From NCBI GenBank assembly GCA_008477525.1, contig SPDT01000002.1, positions 868,001-932,000 of the forward strand: 64,000 nt of DNA, written 5' to 3'. The number at the start of each line of letters is the position of its first letter. The stretch's first letter is position 1. This DNA is from Hypomyces perniciosus. Lineage: Eukaryota > Ascomycota > Sordariomycetes > Hypocreales > Hypocreaceae. The notes under the pieces are model-generated. The model did no database searches, was not told the DNA's origin, and worked only from the letters and a program-made list of their open reading frames with translations. A program made the translations under genes and the position numbers. This document shows, piece after piece, positions 35,865 through 46,802 of the stretch.

Positions 35865-36386
35865 CCGACAGAATCATGACATTATCACGATGCCCGGACT
35901 ATTATTAGACTTATATGAGTAAGGTTTTTGATGGTGGATCGATCACCAGTAGGCACACTGCTTCATTACGGCATTAGATCGTGGATACTGGCGTTTTTGG
36001 TTTAGGAGCATGATGGATATTGCGTTTCTTGGGAATGGGAAGGTGCATTTTGCTCTGCCGACCTAGGTATTTGTATACAGCGTTGCTCGTGAGTATCATT
36101 TTGGAGAGGACGGCTACGAAGAAGGCATATGATTATCTTCAGCTTGAAGATTATTAGGCTTAGCGAGATGCTTGTAGACTAATGAATTGAAGAATCAAAG
36201 TTATCTGTTCCCTTGTTCCTTTTTTGAGAACAACAAATGGCCTTTTTATTAATGGTCATGGAAATTCATCATCATGGTTGCCCAGAAATATTCCCTCGTG
36301 GTCTGGGAATCATCTACCTGTAGTACTAAGTACCATGTAACATCACTAAAGCAAACTCCGTACTCGGTATCAACCTCGTTCAACTT
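35865..36386. other. Convergent 3' region between the ZIP gene and TFIIIA
   Basis: This is the 3' flank of two convergent genes. It contains no gene. A CTCCGTACTC motif lies at 36356-36365 beside the TFIIIA stop codon. Confidence 0.45.
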
Positions 36387-37966
36387 TTAGAAACTCTCCA
36401 GCGTGGGATCGATATTGGCATCCAGGCCCGATTCCTCACGCGCTAGGAGTAGGATGTTCGTCTCATCGTCCAGCCATTCATCGTGGGGAGGGCCGTATTC
36501 CATTTGCGCTGCGAATATTTCCTCTTGGGGTACATCCTCCGGCCAAGCGGAATGAGTTGCGGTGTTATCGTCGTCCTCTTCGAAAACGGTCTGTTGCTCA
36601 TCTGCTTGGGATATGAGGGGTGTGTTGTCCGCAGAGTCAGATGCGTCTCCAAGGCTATGAGTCTTTTTGATGTGAATGTCCAAATCGTAGTAGCGAATAA
36701 AGGTCACGTCGCAGTGCGGACACTCGATGGTCTGCTTCTTCTCGTTGGTCACACCGGCGAGTTCATCAATCAGGTCCATTGGAGCAGATTTATCCGTCTT
36801 GGACAGTTTCGGCCGTTCCTGTCCGAGATGAATGAAACGTATATGGTCCTCCAATCTGACTTTTGTACTGAACTTGTCGCCGCAGCCTTGGCTGTTGGAC
36901 CAAGCTTCAAGTCCCGGACCAGTCGGCTCGACCTCGCCGCAGACGAACCGGAATCCTTCGTGTGCTGTGCGGATGTGAACGTTAAGGTTGGATTTCTTGG
37001 TGAACTTCTTTTTGCAGTTTTCGTAGGGACATGAAGCTGTCTTTCGGTCCTCGACTGTTTTCCCGGAATGGTGTATTTCGATGTGTGTTTCTAGCTCCCA
37101 GAGGGAATTGGACTTGTACTCGCAGAAGAGGCAGTTCTGATGCTCTTGTCTCATGTGCGCTTGCAACAACGTGTCTGTTGTAAATCCAACCCTATGCGTC
37201 GTACCGTCTTCTTGAGTTTTCAGCCCGCACTCGCCACACCAATATTTAAGCTCGCCGTGCTCTCTATCTCGATGTCGGTTGAGCGCCGCTTTGGAGTCGA
37301 AGGCTCGTGTACATCCTGGCTCGGGACATTGATGCGCGGGTAGTCCTTCATGCTCCTTTCGGACATGCTTGTTCAGGGTTTCCTTTTTCCTGAAGCTCTG
37401 TCCGCAATCCTGACAGCGGAATCTGTCGGCACCTTCGTGCACGGCTTGGTGGCGCTTCAACCTCGTGCCCGTTACGAAACTCTTGCCACAGCCTTCCCTC
37501 ATGCATACATGTTTGCGCTCGTGGGTATGTACGGCTTTTATGTGCTGTTTCAAGTGTTTGTCCTCGATGTAGTCTTTGTCGCATCCGTCGTAAGGGCATT
37601 TATGCGGCCGCGAGTTGGTGTGTGAGTTTAGGTGATCTCGCAGCCGAGCCGGACGATTGAAGCTCTTGGAACATCCTGGCCAAGTACATGCGAGGGTCTT
37701 GTAATCTGAAGGGAATTTGGTTCGGGGCGTGGTTGCAGCAGTGACGGGGGAATCGGTCTCGGCGATGGAGCTCGGGGTTGGAGTGGGCGAATAGTCATCG
37801 TCATCGCCATCGCCATCATCTGGATCTGAAGAAGCCGATATTAGGGCATCACATAATCTTTTTGAAAGGCAATTGAGACCCTACATAAACCTTCAAAGTC
37901 GTCAATGTGAGGCCGTTTGGACGGAGACGCACCAAGCGCCTCGTCAATGGCCGGGCGCTTGCTCAT
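36387..37966 (-). CDS. sfc2: Transcription factor IIIA, C2H2 zinc-finger activator of 5S rRNA genes
   Basis: Exons are 37891-37966 and 36387-37825 (minus), giving 504 residues. The first exon encodes MSKRPAIDEALGASPSKRPH, a basic leader. After an Asp-rich and Ser/Thr/Pro-rich stretch, an array of nine to ten C2H2 fingers runs from about residue 71 to 415: CTWPGC, CPYDGC, CMREGC, CQDCG, CPEPGC, an atypical CGECG, CLFCEYK, CPYENC, a split CGEV...GCGDKF, then CPHCDVTF. The alternation of CX4C and CX2C fingers with TNSRPHKC-type linkers is that of TFIIIA. The acidic C-terminal tail may contact TFIIIC. TFIIIA binds the internal control region of 5S rRNA genes and recruits TFIIIC and Pol III. The donor is a less usual GTTTAT. 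Confidence 0.9.
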
Positions 37967-38312
37967 GATAACGTATGATGGTTACCAGGTTGGACATGCA
38001 TGTCTGTTGCGATTCGATGCGAAAAAGTGGCAGAACTGGGGAACTTTTAAGGCGGTGAAAATATTCTCCATGGTGGGTGACGAGCTGAAGATTCGGTGAA
38101 TGCCGGTATGTCTCGGTGAGCAATGCTGCTAAAGTCCCCACTCCCTGCTTGGCTGTGGCGCCGGGGGAAGGACGGAAAAAGTCAAGCTCCGTTAACAATT
38201 TTCACGAGGCTGAGGAATCGACAAGAGACAGACCCCAAATCAATCAGCACCAATTGAGCCCGCTTTGTTGTACAGTACAGCCTTGGACCGAATTTCCTAG
38301 AGTTCTATCAAT
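37967..38312. promoter_or_regulatory. Divergent promoter between TFIIIA and RPB6
   Basis: Only 346 bases separate the two start codons. The region is of ordinary base composition, without a gene, and must carry both promoters. Both products serve Pol III transcription (TFIIIA for 5S rRNA, Rpb6 for all three polymerases), so shared control is a reasonable inference. Confidence 0.6.
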
Positions 38313-38947
38313 ATGTCCGACTTTGGCGACGACGATGTCAGTGTTGGCGGGTAAGTAATTGTGCCCATGTCCCTGGGTCTTGCCAAAAGTTCTTCGACTG
38401 ACCCGGGCATGCAGCGATGAGCCTATGCTGGAGGAGGAGGACCTGACTGAATTCTACGATCCGGAAGCTCCTGAGAATGAGGATGGCGAGAACGCGAACG
38501 GCGATGACCAGGATAACGTCGTTATTTCGGGCGATCCATCCGCCGCTGCGAACGCGGTCAAGGACAAGTCTGTCAAGGACAGGAAGATTCCCGATGACCA
38601 GCGCACAACCACGCCGTACATGACCAAATACGAGAGAGCGCGTATTCTGGGCACGCGCGCGCTGCAGATTAGGTTCGATCTCCCATAGGCTTGCGCATCT
38701 ACTTCTACGTGGTGCTAACGTGCAGCTACAGCATGAACGCGCCGGTTCTGGTGGATCTGGAAGGCGAGACGGATCCGCTGCAGATTGCCATCAAGGAAAT
38801 GAGGGAAAAGAAGATTCCCCTGATAGTTCGGAGATATATGCCCGATGGCTAGTAAGTTCCACGCCAAGATGGACAAACCACTCTGAGACTGATGGACTAA
38901 CATCGTCTAGCTACGAGGACTGGACATGCGAGGAACTTCTTCAATAA
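38313..38947 (+). CDS. RPB6: RNA polymerase I/II/III shared subunit Rpb6 (ABC23)
   Basis: Exons are 38313-38350, 38415-38672, 38732-38851 and 38911-38947, giving 150 residues (yeast 155). The N-terminal half is acidic ([13 protein letters not shown], then [20 protein letters not shown]). The C-terminal half is the conserved omega-like core: [73 protein letters not shown]. Rpb6 clamps the largest subunit and is shared by Pol I, II and III. Exon joins restore each conserved block without gaps. It is the last gene before the AT-rich block, about 1.5 kb from its edge. Confidence 0.97.
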
Positions 38948-40440
38948 ACAGACGCAGTATTGCTGGAGGAGGGAGTCGACGAAAGAGCCTAGTTGATTCA
39001 AGGCGCATATACCCATATTCTCCGCCTTAGAGTATAATCAAGCTGAGTCGTTTCGACCTCTTCCTCCTCGATATTACGCGTGTGACAGCAGCTTCACGGG
39101 GAGCCAATTGTTTATTCATCAGCGTGGCGTTTTGAGATTCTGGTTAATATCTGGCACTAGATAAAAAAAAACAAGGAACAATACTTGTCACACGTTTCTA
39201 TTGTGCCTTGGTACAAAGTCCAATGTGACACCTCTTTTGAATCGACAGCTTGACATCAAATCTACACAGCATTCTCATGTGACAAGACAAGACATGAACA
39301 ACCCAACGAGCCCCAACCAGCAAAACGATCCACAAAAAAGAAAACTGGGCAAAAAACATACAACAGCTGGTGTTCACTAGTCGCCACCGACCCAAATACT
39401 AGCTCAAGCCCGGTATCTTGTCAGAGTCCCCTAAAGGGATACATGATGAGTTCGTCGTTCCGACCATGAACCTGGGTACATACATCTCTCACGCTGAGCA
39501 TATAAATGTCCTCGAAGTACTGCTTAAAACAGTTGCCACTCAACGAATGAAGGTCGGGTTGAGGAACGGGAAAAAGCAGAACCACGCACGACATGCGAGC
39601 ATCTTTTATAAGTCGACGTAAAACAGTGGCATCCGAAAGTACTCTTCATCGATCTTTGCATTATCTGAATGGCGAGACAAAGTCACATGTCTATCAAAGG
39701 AACTATTACTAAATGCTACACATCATCTTGGGGTTCTGTGTTAGTTATAGAATCTAAAAGGTAACTACCGGCCAAGAAGCTAAAGGAAGGGAGATAGCTG
39801 TATTGATCTCTAAGGTCTTCCTGCTTCTTCCGGGTTGAGGATGCTGTTAACCTCGCCGTGGTAGGCTTGGAGAGGCTAGAATAGCTTGGACAACAAGAGT
39901 TAATTAACTATATACACTAGCTCTGGGGGGAAAGAGAAATAAGAATTATGTTTTATCTAATTACAGTAACAAAATATAAGCATATGCAGGCACATGCATG
40001 CATGCATACAAGCAATTTACTGGCTATCTAGCTGCCCACCGTACATGGCTTGTCCTCTGTCACAGTACTCCTGTCACATAACAGACTAAATGATCGGGAA
40101 TAGCTGCTGTTAAATACGTGAGGTCAGCGGCGATAATACATATCAGAGCAGGCTGAAGGGAGAGTTGAAGCGGGAAAGGAACATATGGAAACTGACCAAG
40201 ACTTCCGTGTAACTCCGTAAGCGATTTCTTGTCGCCAAGATGTGTTTCGGAATTCCTAGTGAATTTCGACAGCCTGATATTAGATTTGTATATACCATTT
40301 TACCCCTTTCATCCAAATTTTCCTTTCACCTTATTACTTCTTCTCAATCAAGCAGTCAGTCAGTGGACAAATAACGGAGTTCTACCTACAGACGGATCTT
40401 TTAAGAGAACATCCAGTGCACTACTGGAAAAAACATAGAG
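38948..40440. other. Intergenic region leading to the AT-rich block
   Basis: No supported gene. Composition is still normal, becoming more AT-rich after about 39,900. A GCAT run lies near 39,995-40,008. A CACTACTGGAAA sequence at 40419 resembles a CACTA transposon end but no partner is seen. Confidence 0.4.
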
Positions 40441-40659
40441 GCATTCCCAGCACGGGTCCTTGGAAGTATCCAAAACAATTATGGTATAGCCTAGTTTGTC
40501 GGGAGTAACTGACATACCCAACGCACCTGCGTTTCTTTATTGGCTTACCCGAGAAAAGTCGGCTGCTTATTTAAGCAGCTACTGTATTAGGAAGGCGATA
40601 AAGTATAAAGGTATGCAGCTAGATTTAGTTTAATACACACACAACCTTCTCCCCCCTTT

Positions 40660-43600
40660 ATTATCAGCGCTGCTCTTCAAGCAATCAGAGCAAATATAAC
40701 CCTTATATTTGACTGATTAACTAAAAAATCTGCGATCATTTGACTAATTGACTATATTTTGCTATATTTGATTGAATTTGATAGATTTAATTAAATATAA
40801 AGCTATTATGAACCTATTAAAAATATATTAAATAATATCTAATAGTACAGCCCAGTTAAACGCCTTTAACTTTATATTAAGCCTCTTTATTACTTAAACA
40901 CTATAAATCGCTTAATCTTTTATAAAAAGGCACCTAAACAATATAGCTTTATTTTATAGCCAATTCTTTAAGCACTTTATTTATTTAAATATAAATAATA
41001 ATATAAATAGCTTTTAAAATAATAATATTAACTTTACTAAATTAAAAGTTCTTTTATAGTCTGCTGCTATAGCTGGAATAGTAAAAAGGTTTAATGCAAG
41101 TTTATTTAATATTAGAAATGCCTACTGCTGCGATATTTACTATTAAATTAAATTATTAATATCTCCTTTAAGTTTAAGTTAATAGTATTTCTTAAGTTTT
41201 AATTAATTGGTAGGCCGCTTTGCCTTTATATTATAGATCTATTAATTAAATTTAGTATTATTGGCTTTAAGTTATAGTTATATCGATATAAATAATTATT
41301 CTATAAGGCTTATAGTATCTTTAGCATTAAAAGGTGTATATTAATGCTTTTAATAAGCAAATAAGCTTTATTTTACCTTATAAAGCTAAATCTACTGCTC
41401 TTTATCCTTCTATAACTCCTTAAAGTATTAAAGACTAAGCCTAGGATAAAGAATAACTGCAGCAGTAAAAAGCAAAGACTCTTTAGCTTTATATAGTAGT
41501 TATTAAACTTTTACTAAGTATTAATTATATATATTTAAAAGAAAGCTTATAAGTCTTTATAGAAAATAGCTAAGTGACTTTACTGTAGATAAATAAAAGG
41601 AATATAATTAATTTATAGAGAATTAAGGATATTCTTTAATAATAAAGTTTAATAATTTAATTAAAAAAGTATATTTCTGTTTAATAAAGGTATTTATAGT
41701 TTACGTTTTAATTAGCTTAACTGTAATTAAAGCTAGGCTTAAGTTTATTAAATATCCTTATTAGTTAAATTTATAAAAAAGGCCTTTTATTCCTTAAACT
41801 TTTTAAAAAGATATTTAATTCTAGTTAAAACCTTCTAAAGCTGCCTATAGCTATTGCCTTTACTTTATCTTTAACATTATAATATCTATTAATAAAAAGG
41901 TTTAAGGATATCTTTAATCTTTATAAAAAGCTAATAATTTTTAGGTATTAAATTATTATTAATTAAAATTGAATTTAATAGATTTAGTTTATTTTAGTTT
42001 TTAATTAAAAAGGCCTAGATATATAATTGCTTAATAATAGCCTAATTAATTATTATATATAGAATTCTATTAAGTGTTATTATTTATAATAACTTTAAGT
42101 TTAAGGCTTAATTTACAGAAAAAAGTAAACTCTTTAACTAAATCCTTATATATGACTTTCCTAAATTGTTTACTTTATTAAAGAGAGGATTTAATAAATT
42201 TAACAATATTCCAAAGCTTACTAATTAGTCTTCTTTTCTGTTAATAATAAAGGTTATTATTAATATTGTTTATAAAGTTAAAAAACTAGGATTTTTATTT
42301 AAAAGTTTTAGTATCTTTATTATAAAGAAAAGTATAGTTAATAAAATTAAAGATATAGCTATAATATTATATTTACTAATAAAGGCAATCTTTAATTAAT
42401 ATACTAGGGTTAAGTGTATTGAAAGATACTAGATATAGGTATTGTTATTTAATATATTGTTTAAAATAATTATATTAATTTACTTAATACTATTTTAATT
42501 TTATATTATTAACTATAGTGTATTTAAGAGATTTTGCTTATTATAAGAACTATACTGCTTTTATAAAGCTAAAAGGTAATATTAGTAATATTTATTGCAA
42601 TTAATAATGTATACTATAATACTTACTATCGCTAATTAATTTAGTAAAGTCTATAACTTAAAGCTAAAATAAATATTTATTAAAGAACTATAGAATTCCT
42701 TTTAAATAGCAGATATTTTACTATAAAATATAATATTAAAGTATTAGTGTTAATTTATTCGGCTTTAAAGGATTTAATTATATAATATTAGATTAAATTG
42801 CTGTAAAATTAAATAAAGATATTGATTTTTAAAGATATTAAATAGAATATATACCTTAACAATAAAGGTAATAAAATATACTTAAATAAAGTCTCTTTAA
42901 GCTTATAGAATAGCTTTATAGGTTTAGGCTCGCTTAAAAGGAAAAGGAGAGTTATTAGAGGTCAATATATTAATAAATAAAGAATTAAATTCTTTAAAGA
43001 CTTTATATTTTCAGTTAAAATAATCTGTTGCAAAGGATATTGATAAAGCTTTAAATAAAGTATTATTGTTATAATAATTGCATTATTTATAAACCTAAAA
43101 GGAATCCATTATTAATATAATTATTTTTAAATATAATATTAAAGAATTTATTATATATTTAATTTATTTAAAGGAAAAAGCTTTTATATAAATACCCTAT
43201 AGTATTTAATTTAATTAATTTAACCTTTTGACTTTTTCTTTATTAAGAGATCTTTGCAAATAAAGCGTTACTTAAACTAAGTTACTATTAAAAGAGTTAT
43301 AAGTATATTAAGTGAGTAAAGGTTATATTAAGGAAAAGGAGCCTTTACTATTAAATTAAACTATATAATAATACCGCGACAAAGAGTAGATTTAAATAGT
43401 ATAAAGCTTATTATATCTAATATATTAATATATATAAAAGCTGTAAAAAAGGGCTAATTAAGGTATAGCGAGGTTATTATATAATTTCAGGGTCGCGATT
43501 AAGGTTACAATTAAAGTTGCGATTAAAATTACAGTAAAAGGTAAAGCAGCCAGAATTTCTATATATAATTTAATTAATACTCTATACCCCTTAAAAAAAG

Positions 43601-43810
43601 CAGTTAAATAAAAAAAAGCATTATAGCCTATTATTACAGCACAGAAAGGGAAAGGTATTAACTTTATAGCTAAAACTATAATCTATTAAGTTAAATTAAG
43701 CTGTAGGGTAAAGTTTAAGGCATTTCTATTTATCTCGCTTATAATTAGTTTTTTATAAATATAAAGTTTAAAGGATAAAGGCTGAGCGATAAAAGTATTA
43801 TTATAGGCCA
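40660..43810 (-). mobile_element. Element D: RIP-degraded LTR element internal region (minus), family uncertain
   Basis: This heavily mutated stretch has no readable protein. Its right end (about 43,640-43,805), read on the minus strand, matches the leader sequences that follow the LTRs of elements A, B and C (for example the CAGCCTTTATCC-TTTAAAC region), so D is probably the 5' end of a related Gypsy element lying in minus orientation. Its own LTR would then be the repeat at 43,811-44,059. The left boundary is approximate. I could not identify a reverse transcriptase in it. Confidence 0.4.
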
Positions 43811-44059
43811 TACAAACAGGAAACCATTTTGGTCAGATTTTTCACAATGGCCATTATGCCCATTGTATTGAGTCTAGGGTAGGCGGGGTAGCCGATCCTA
43901 GCTCAATTGTTATCGTTGAGGATAACAGAAATTTCCTGACTTATACCGAAGTTCCTCCGGAACTCGGTCCTAGCGTCGGGCCTAATTCCGGGTCTAGCCA
44001 GAATAGGAAGGTTACCCAATTACACAGAAATCCTTGCTTTTTAGCCCTCCTTTTTAACA
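43811..44059 (-). repeat. 250-base LTR-like repeat, copy 1 (inverted relative to copy 2)
   Basis: This segment keeps near-normal GC content inside AT-rich surroundings. Read on the minus strand it starts TGTTAAAAAGGAGGGC and ends TTTCCTGTTTGTA. It is homologous over its whole length to 57500-57749 in opposite orientation. Differences are mainly C/T and G/A. It abuts the leader of element D on one side and an internal part of element C on the other, which suits a 5' LTR of D. Confidence 0.65.
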
Positions 44060-45029
44060 AAGTTTAATTATTATATTTTATTAGGCTATTTTATTTTTAA
44101 CTTTAAAGTATTATTAAATTAAAGTATAGTTAATATAATTAAATTTAATAATTTTAATTTTATATTTAATATAAATATTTTTAATATATATTGAGCTGCT
44201 TTTTTTATTATATTTATTAAAGCTATAGTTTACCTTTTTATAATAAAAATAAAGTCTTTTAATAATATATTCTTTATAAATGATTTAAAGGTAAAGTAGT
44301 AAAGTATATATAGCGTTTAATTATATTAAATTATTAATTAATATGAAAGTAGCAGTTTAATTGTTTAGTAGTATTAGTAATTTTCCTATTAATATTAATG
44401 TTACTATTATTAATAGTTTTATTAATATTGGTTAATTTAAATAATATAAAGGGTATTATAATAAATGCCTTTTAAAGTTTATTATAAATAATTTAATAAA
44501 GTTAATAGTATTTAATAAAATAAAATTTAATTATTTTAATTATTTAAGTTTTTATAATATTAATAAACTTTTAAAAAACTTTTATTTTCAAAGCCTTTAT
44601 TATATATTTAATAATTTTATAGTATTTATTATTTAATATAAATAACTTTACTATAAAGTTTTAAAAAGGTTTATTTAATATATATAAATTATTAAAAAAT
44701 TATAATGCCTTTTAAGATAAATAAATAAATTTATACTATTTATTAAAATTAGCGAAAAATATTATATTAAATTTTTAATATTATGAAACAAAGTTATTAC
44801 AAGTTTTAATAATAGTATTAAAGTTTTTTTATTATAGTTAATATATATTTCCTTTCAAAAAGTTTATAATATATAAAGCTTTTTAAATTTAATTAAAGAA
44901 AGTAATTAATTATTTATTTAAAGTATTTATATTTATTTTATTTATAATTAGTTTGTTATAAATATAAGGTTTAAAGGATAAAAGCTAAGCTATAAAAGTA
45001 TTAGAGGTTTAAAAATAAAGGGGGGAATT
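44060..45029 (-). mobile_element. Element C: truncated Gypsy-type copy, internal part (minus)
   Basis: The minus strand aligns by eye with element A between about 46,803 and 48,240 (leader and gag-side region). Matching is clear at its left end, immediately beside the repeat at 43,811-44,059. Element C is therefore cut inside its gag-side region. Confidence 0.6.
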
Positions 45030-45259
45030 TATAATAGGTTAAGTATATACTTTATAATAGTATAGTTAAATTAAAGGATAATATAAACTATTATAGTATA
45101 GAAAGGCAGGTTAAAGTAAATATTATTATTATACTATAAAGAGTAAGAAGCTTTAAGGCTTTATAGAAAGCTATAACTAGGAATATATTGAGGCCTAGTT
45201 ATATAACCAGAGCTTATATAATAAAGCGCTAATATTGCGTTATAGTTGGTGCCATAATA
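45030..45259 (-). repeat. LTR of element C
   Basis: About 230 bases, homologous in inverse orientation to the LTRs of elements A and B. Read on the minus strand it starts TATTATGGCACCAAC, which is TGTTATGGCACC after one G-to-A change, and ends near AACCTATTATA. A 6-base G run of the leader follows it. Confidence 0.7.
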
Positions 45260-46457
45260 CCTATATAGTTTAATAGTATAATAATTATATTAATAGGTAT
45301 AGGTTTAAATCCTACTATAAGCCTTTTATATTTATATAAGTCTTTTAGGCTTTATATAAATATAGATTTTCTTTCCTTTTTAGGAACCAGATTAACTATA
45401 ATCTAAAAAAGAAATCGCTACCTTATATTTAATCAAATATTTAATTAAATCTATTAAATATTCGGCCTGCTATATTTAATTAACTAATTGTAAGGGTCTG
45501 CCTTTATGTAATAGATTTAATTAAATATTTGATTAAATATTTACTTGAAATGCAGCGCTGTTTATTATATAATCCTACCTGTAACTACTATAGCCCCTAA
45601 GTTATATAGAGGTAACTGTTGGTTGCTTTCGGCTACTGGCATTATAATTAAATAATCTGCAGTATCTTTTAGTCCCTATATTACTTAATTGCCGCTTTAT
45701 GGTTCTATTAAAAGCGCGGTTCCCGCGGTTTATACCAGTCATTATATATATATTTAGACATATTACTCTCCCCTTAATAAACTTATATATTACTATATAA
45801 ATTAATATTAATATTTATAATATTTTCCTTTTTTATTTTTATCTTTAATTATATATATATAAATATATATATATACTGTTATAGTATATTCTTTTTATAA
45901 AATTGAACTTTATTTCCTATCTCTTTATATAATAAATAATTTAAGGATATTAATATATAATAAAATAAAAGGTTAAAGACTTATACCCTTTTTACTTTCA
46001 TTCCCCTCTTCTTTTATATAGCCTTTAAAAGGAAATATTAGGGAAATATACAGGAAATCTATTTCTTAGAGATTTCTTGGGAAAACCTAGGCTTAAGCGT
46101 TATTCCTTTATTTCCCTGCTATTTCCCGGTTATTGCACTTTGCTACATTAATATTATAATATATAATAGGCTAGAATAGGTGGAATACAGGATAAATAAG
46201 GAAGGAAAGGAAAGGAAAGGAAAGGAAATAAAAGGATATACTTTTATATATATTATATTATATATTAAAGAGAATTACTATTTAGATAGGTCTAAATATT
46301 TATTTATATAGGAAGTAGGGCAGACTTTTTTTTTAGCTAATCCTATATTACCTATACCAGTATATTAAATTATAATAAAAGACTTTAAATAAAAAAGTAA
46401 CGCTAAAAAAACTTAAACTAATTATCGCTATAATTAAAAAAATTCTTTATTAATAGC
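45260..46457. other. Unassigned AT-rich spacer between head-to-head elements C and A
   Basis: No gene. It holds a tRNA-like A-box/B-box sequence near 45,262-45,325, unassigned moderately GC-containing stretches near 45,500-45,740, and a GGAAA microsatellite at 46200-46229. It probably includes fragments of further repeats that have no second copy in the window. Confidence 0.4.
46200..46229. repeat. (GGAAA)n microsatellite
   Basis: Five to six tandem pentanucleotide units lie in the spacer upstream of element A. Confidence 0.75.
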
Positions 46458-46802
46458 TATTACGGCACTGACTCTAACGCGATATTAATGCCCTATTATA
46501 TAAGCCCTAGTTATATAACTAGGCCTTAATGCATTCTTAGCTATAGCTTTCTGTAACAGCCTTAAGGCTTTTGTCACGGCACCGACCGTAACGCGATATT
46601 GACGCCCTGTCACGTAAGCTCCGGTCACGTAACCAGGCCCTAACGCGTTCTTAGCTATAGCTTTCCGTAGAGCCTTGAGGCTTTTTCGCTCTCTACAGTA
46701 TAATAATAATATGTGCCTTAACCTGCTTTTCTATACTATAATAGTTTATATTATCCTTTAATTTAACTGCGCTATTATAAAGTATATATTTAACCAATTA
46801 TA
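46458..46802 (+). repeat. 5' LTR of element A with a 114-base tandem duplication
   Basis: The LTR start sequence occurs twice in direct orientation, at 46458 (RIP-altered TATTACGGCAC) and at 46572 (TGTCACGGCACC), a period of 114 bases. The second copy retains many CpG sites and is much less mutated than its surroundings. The LTR end lies near 46802 by comparison with elements B and C, which have only one unit. Length is 231 bases without and 345 with the extra unit. Confidence 0.7.
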
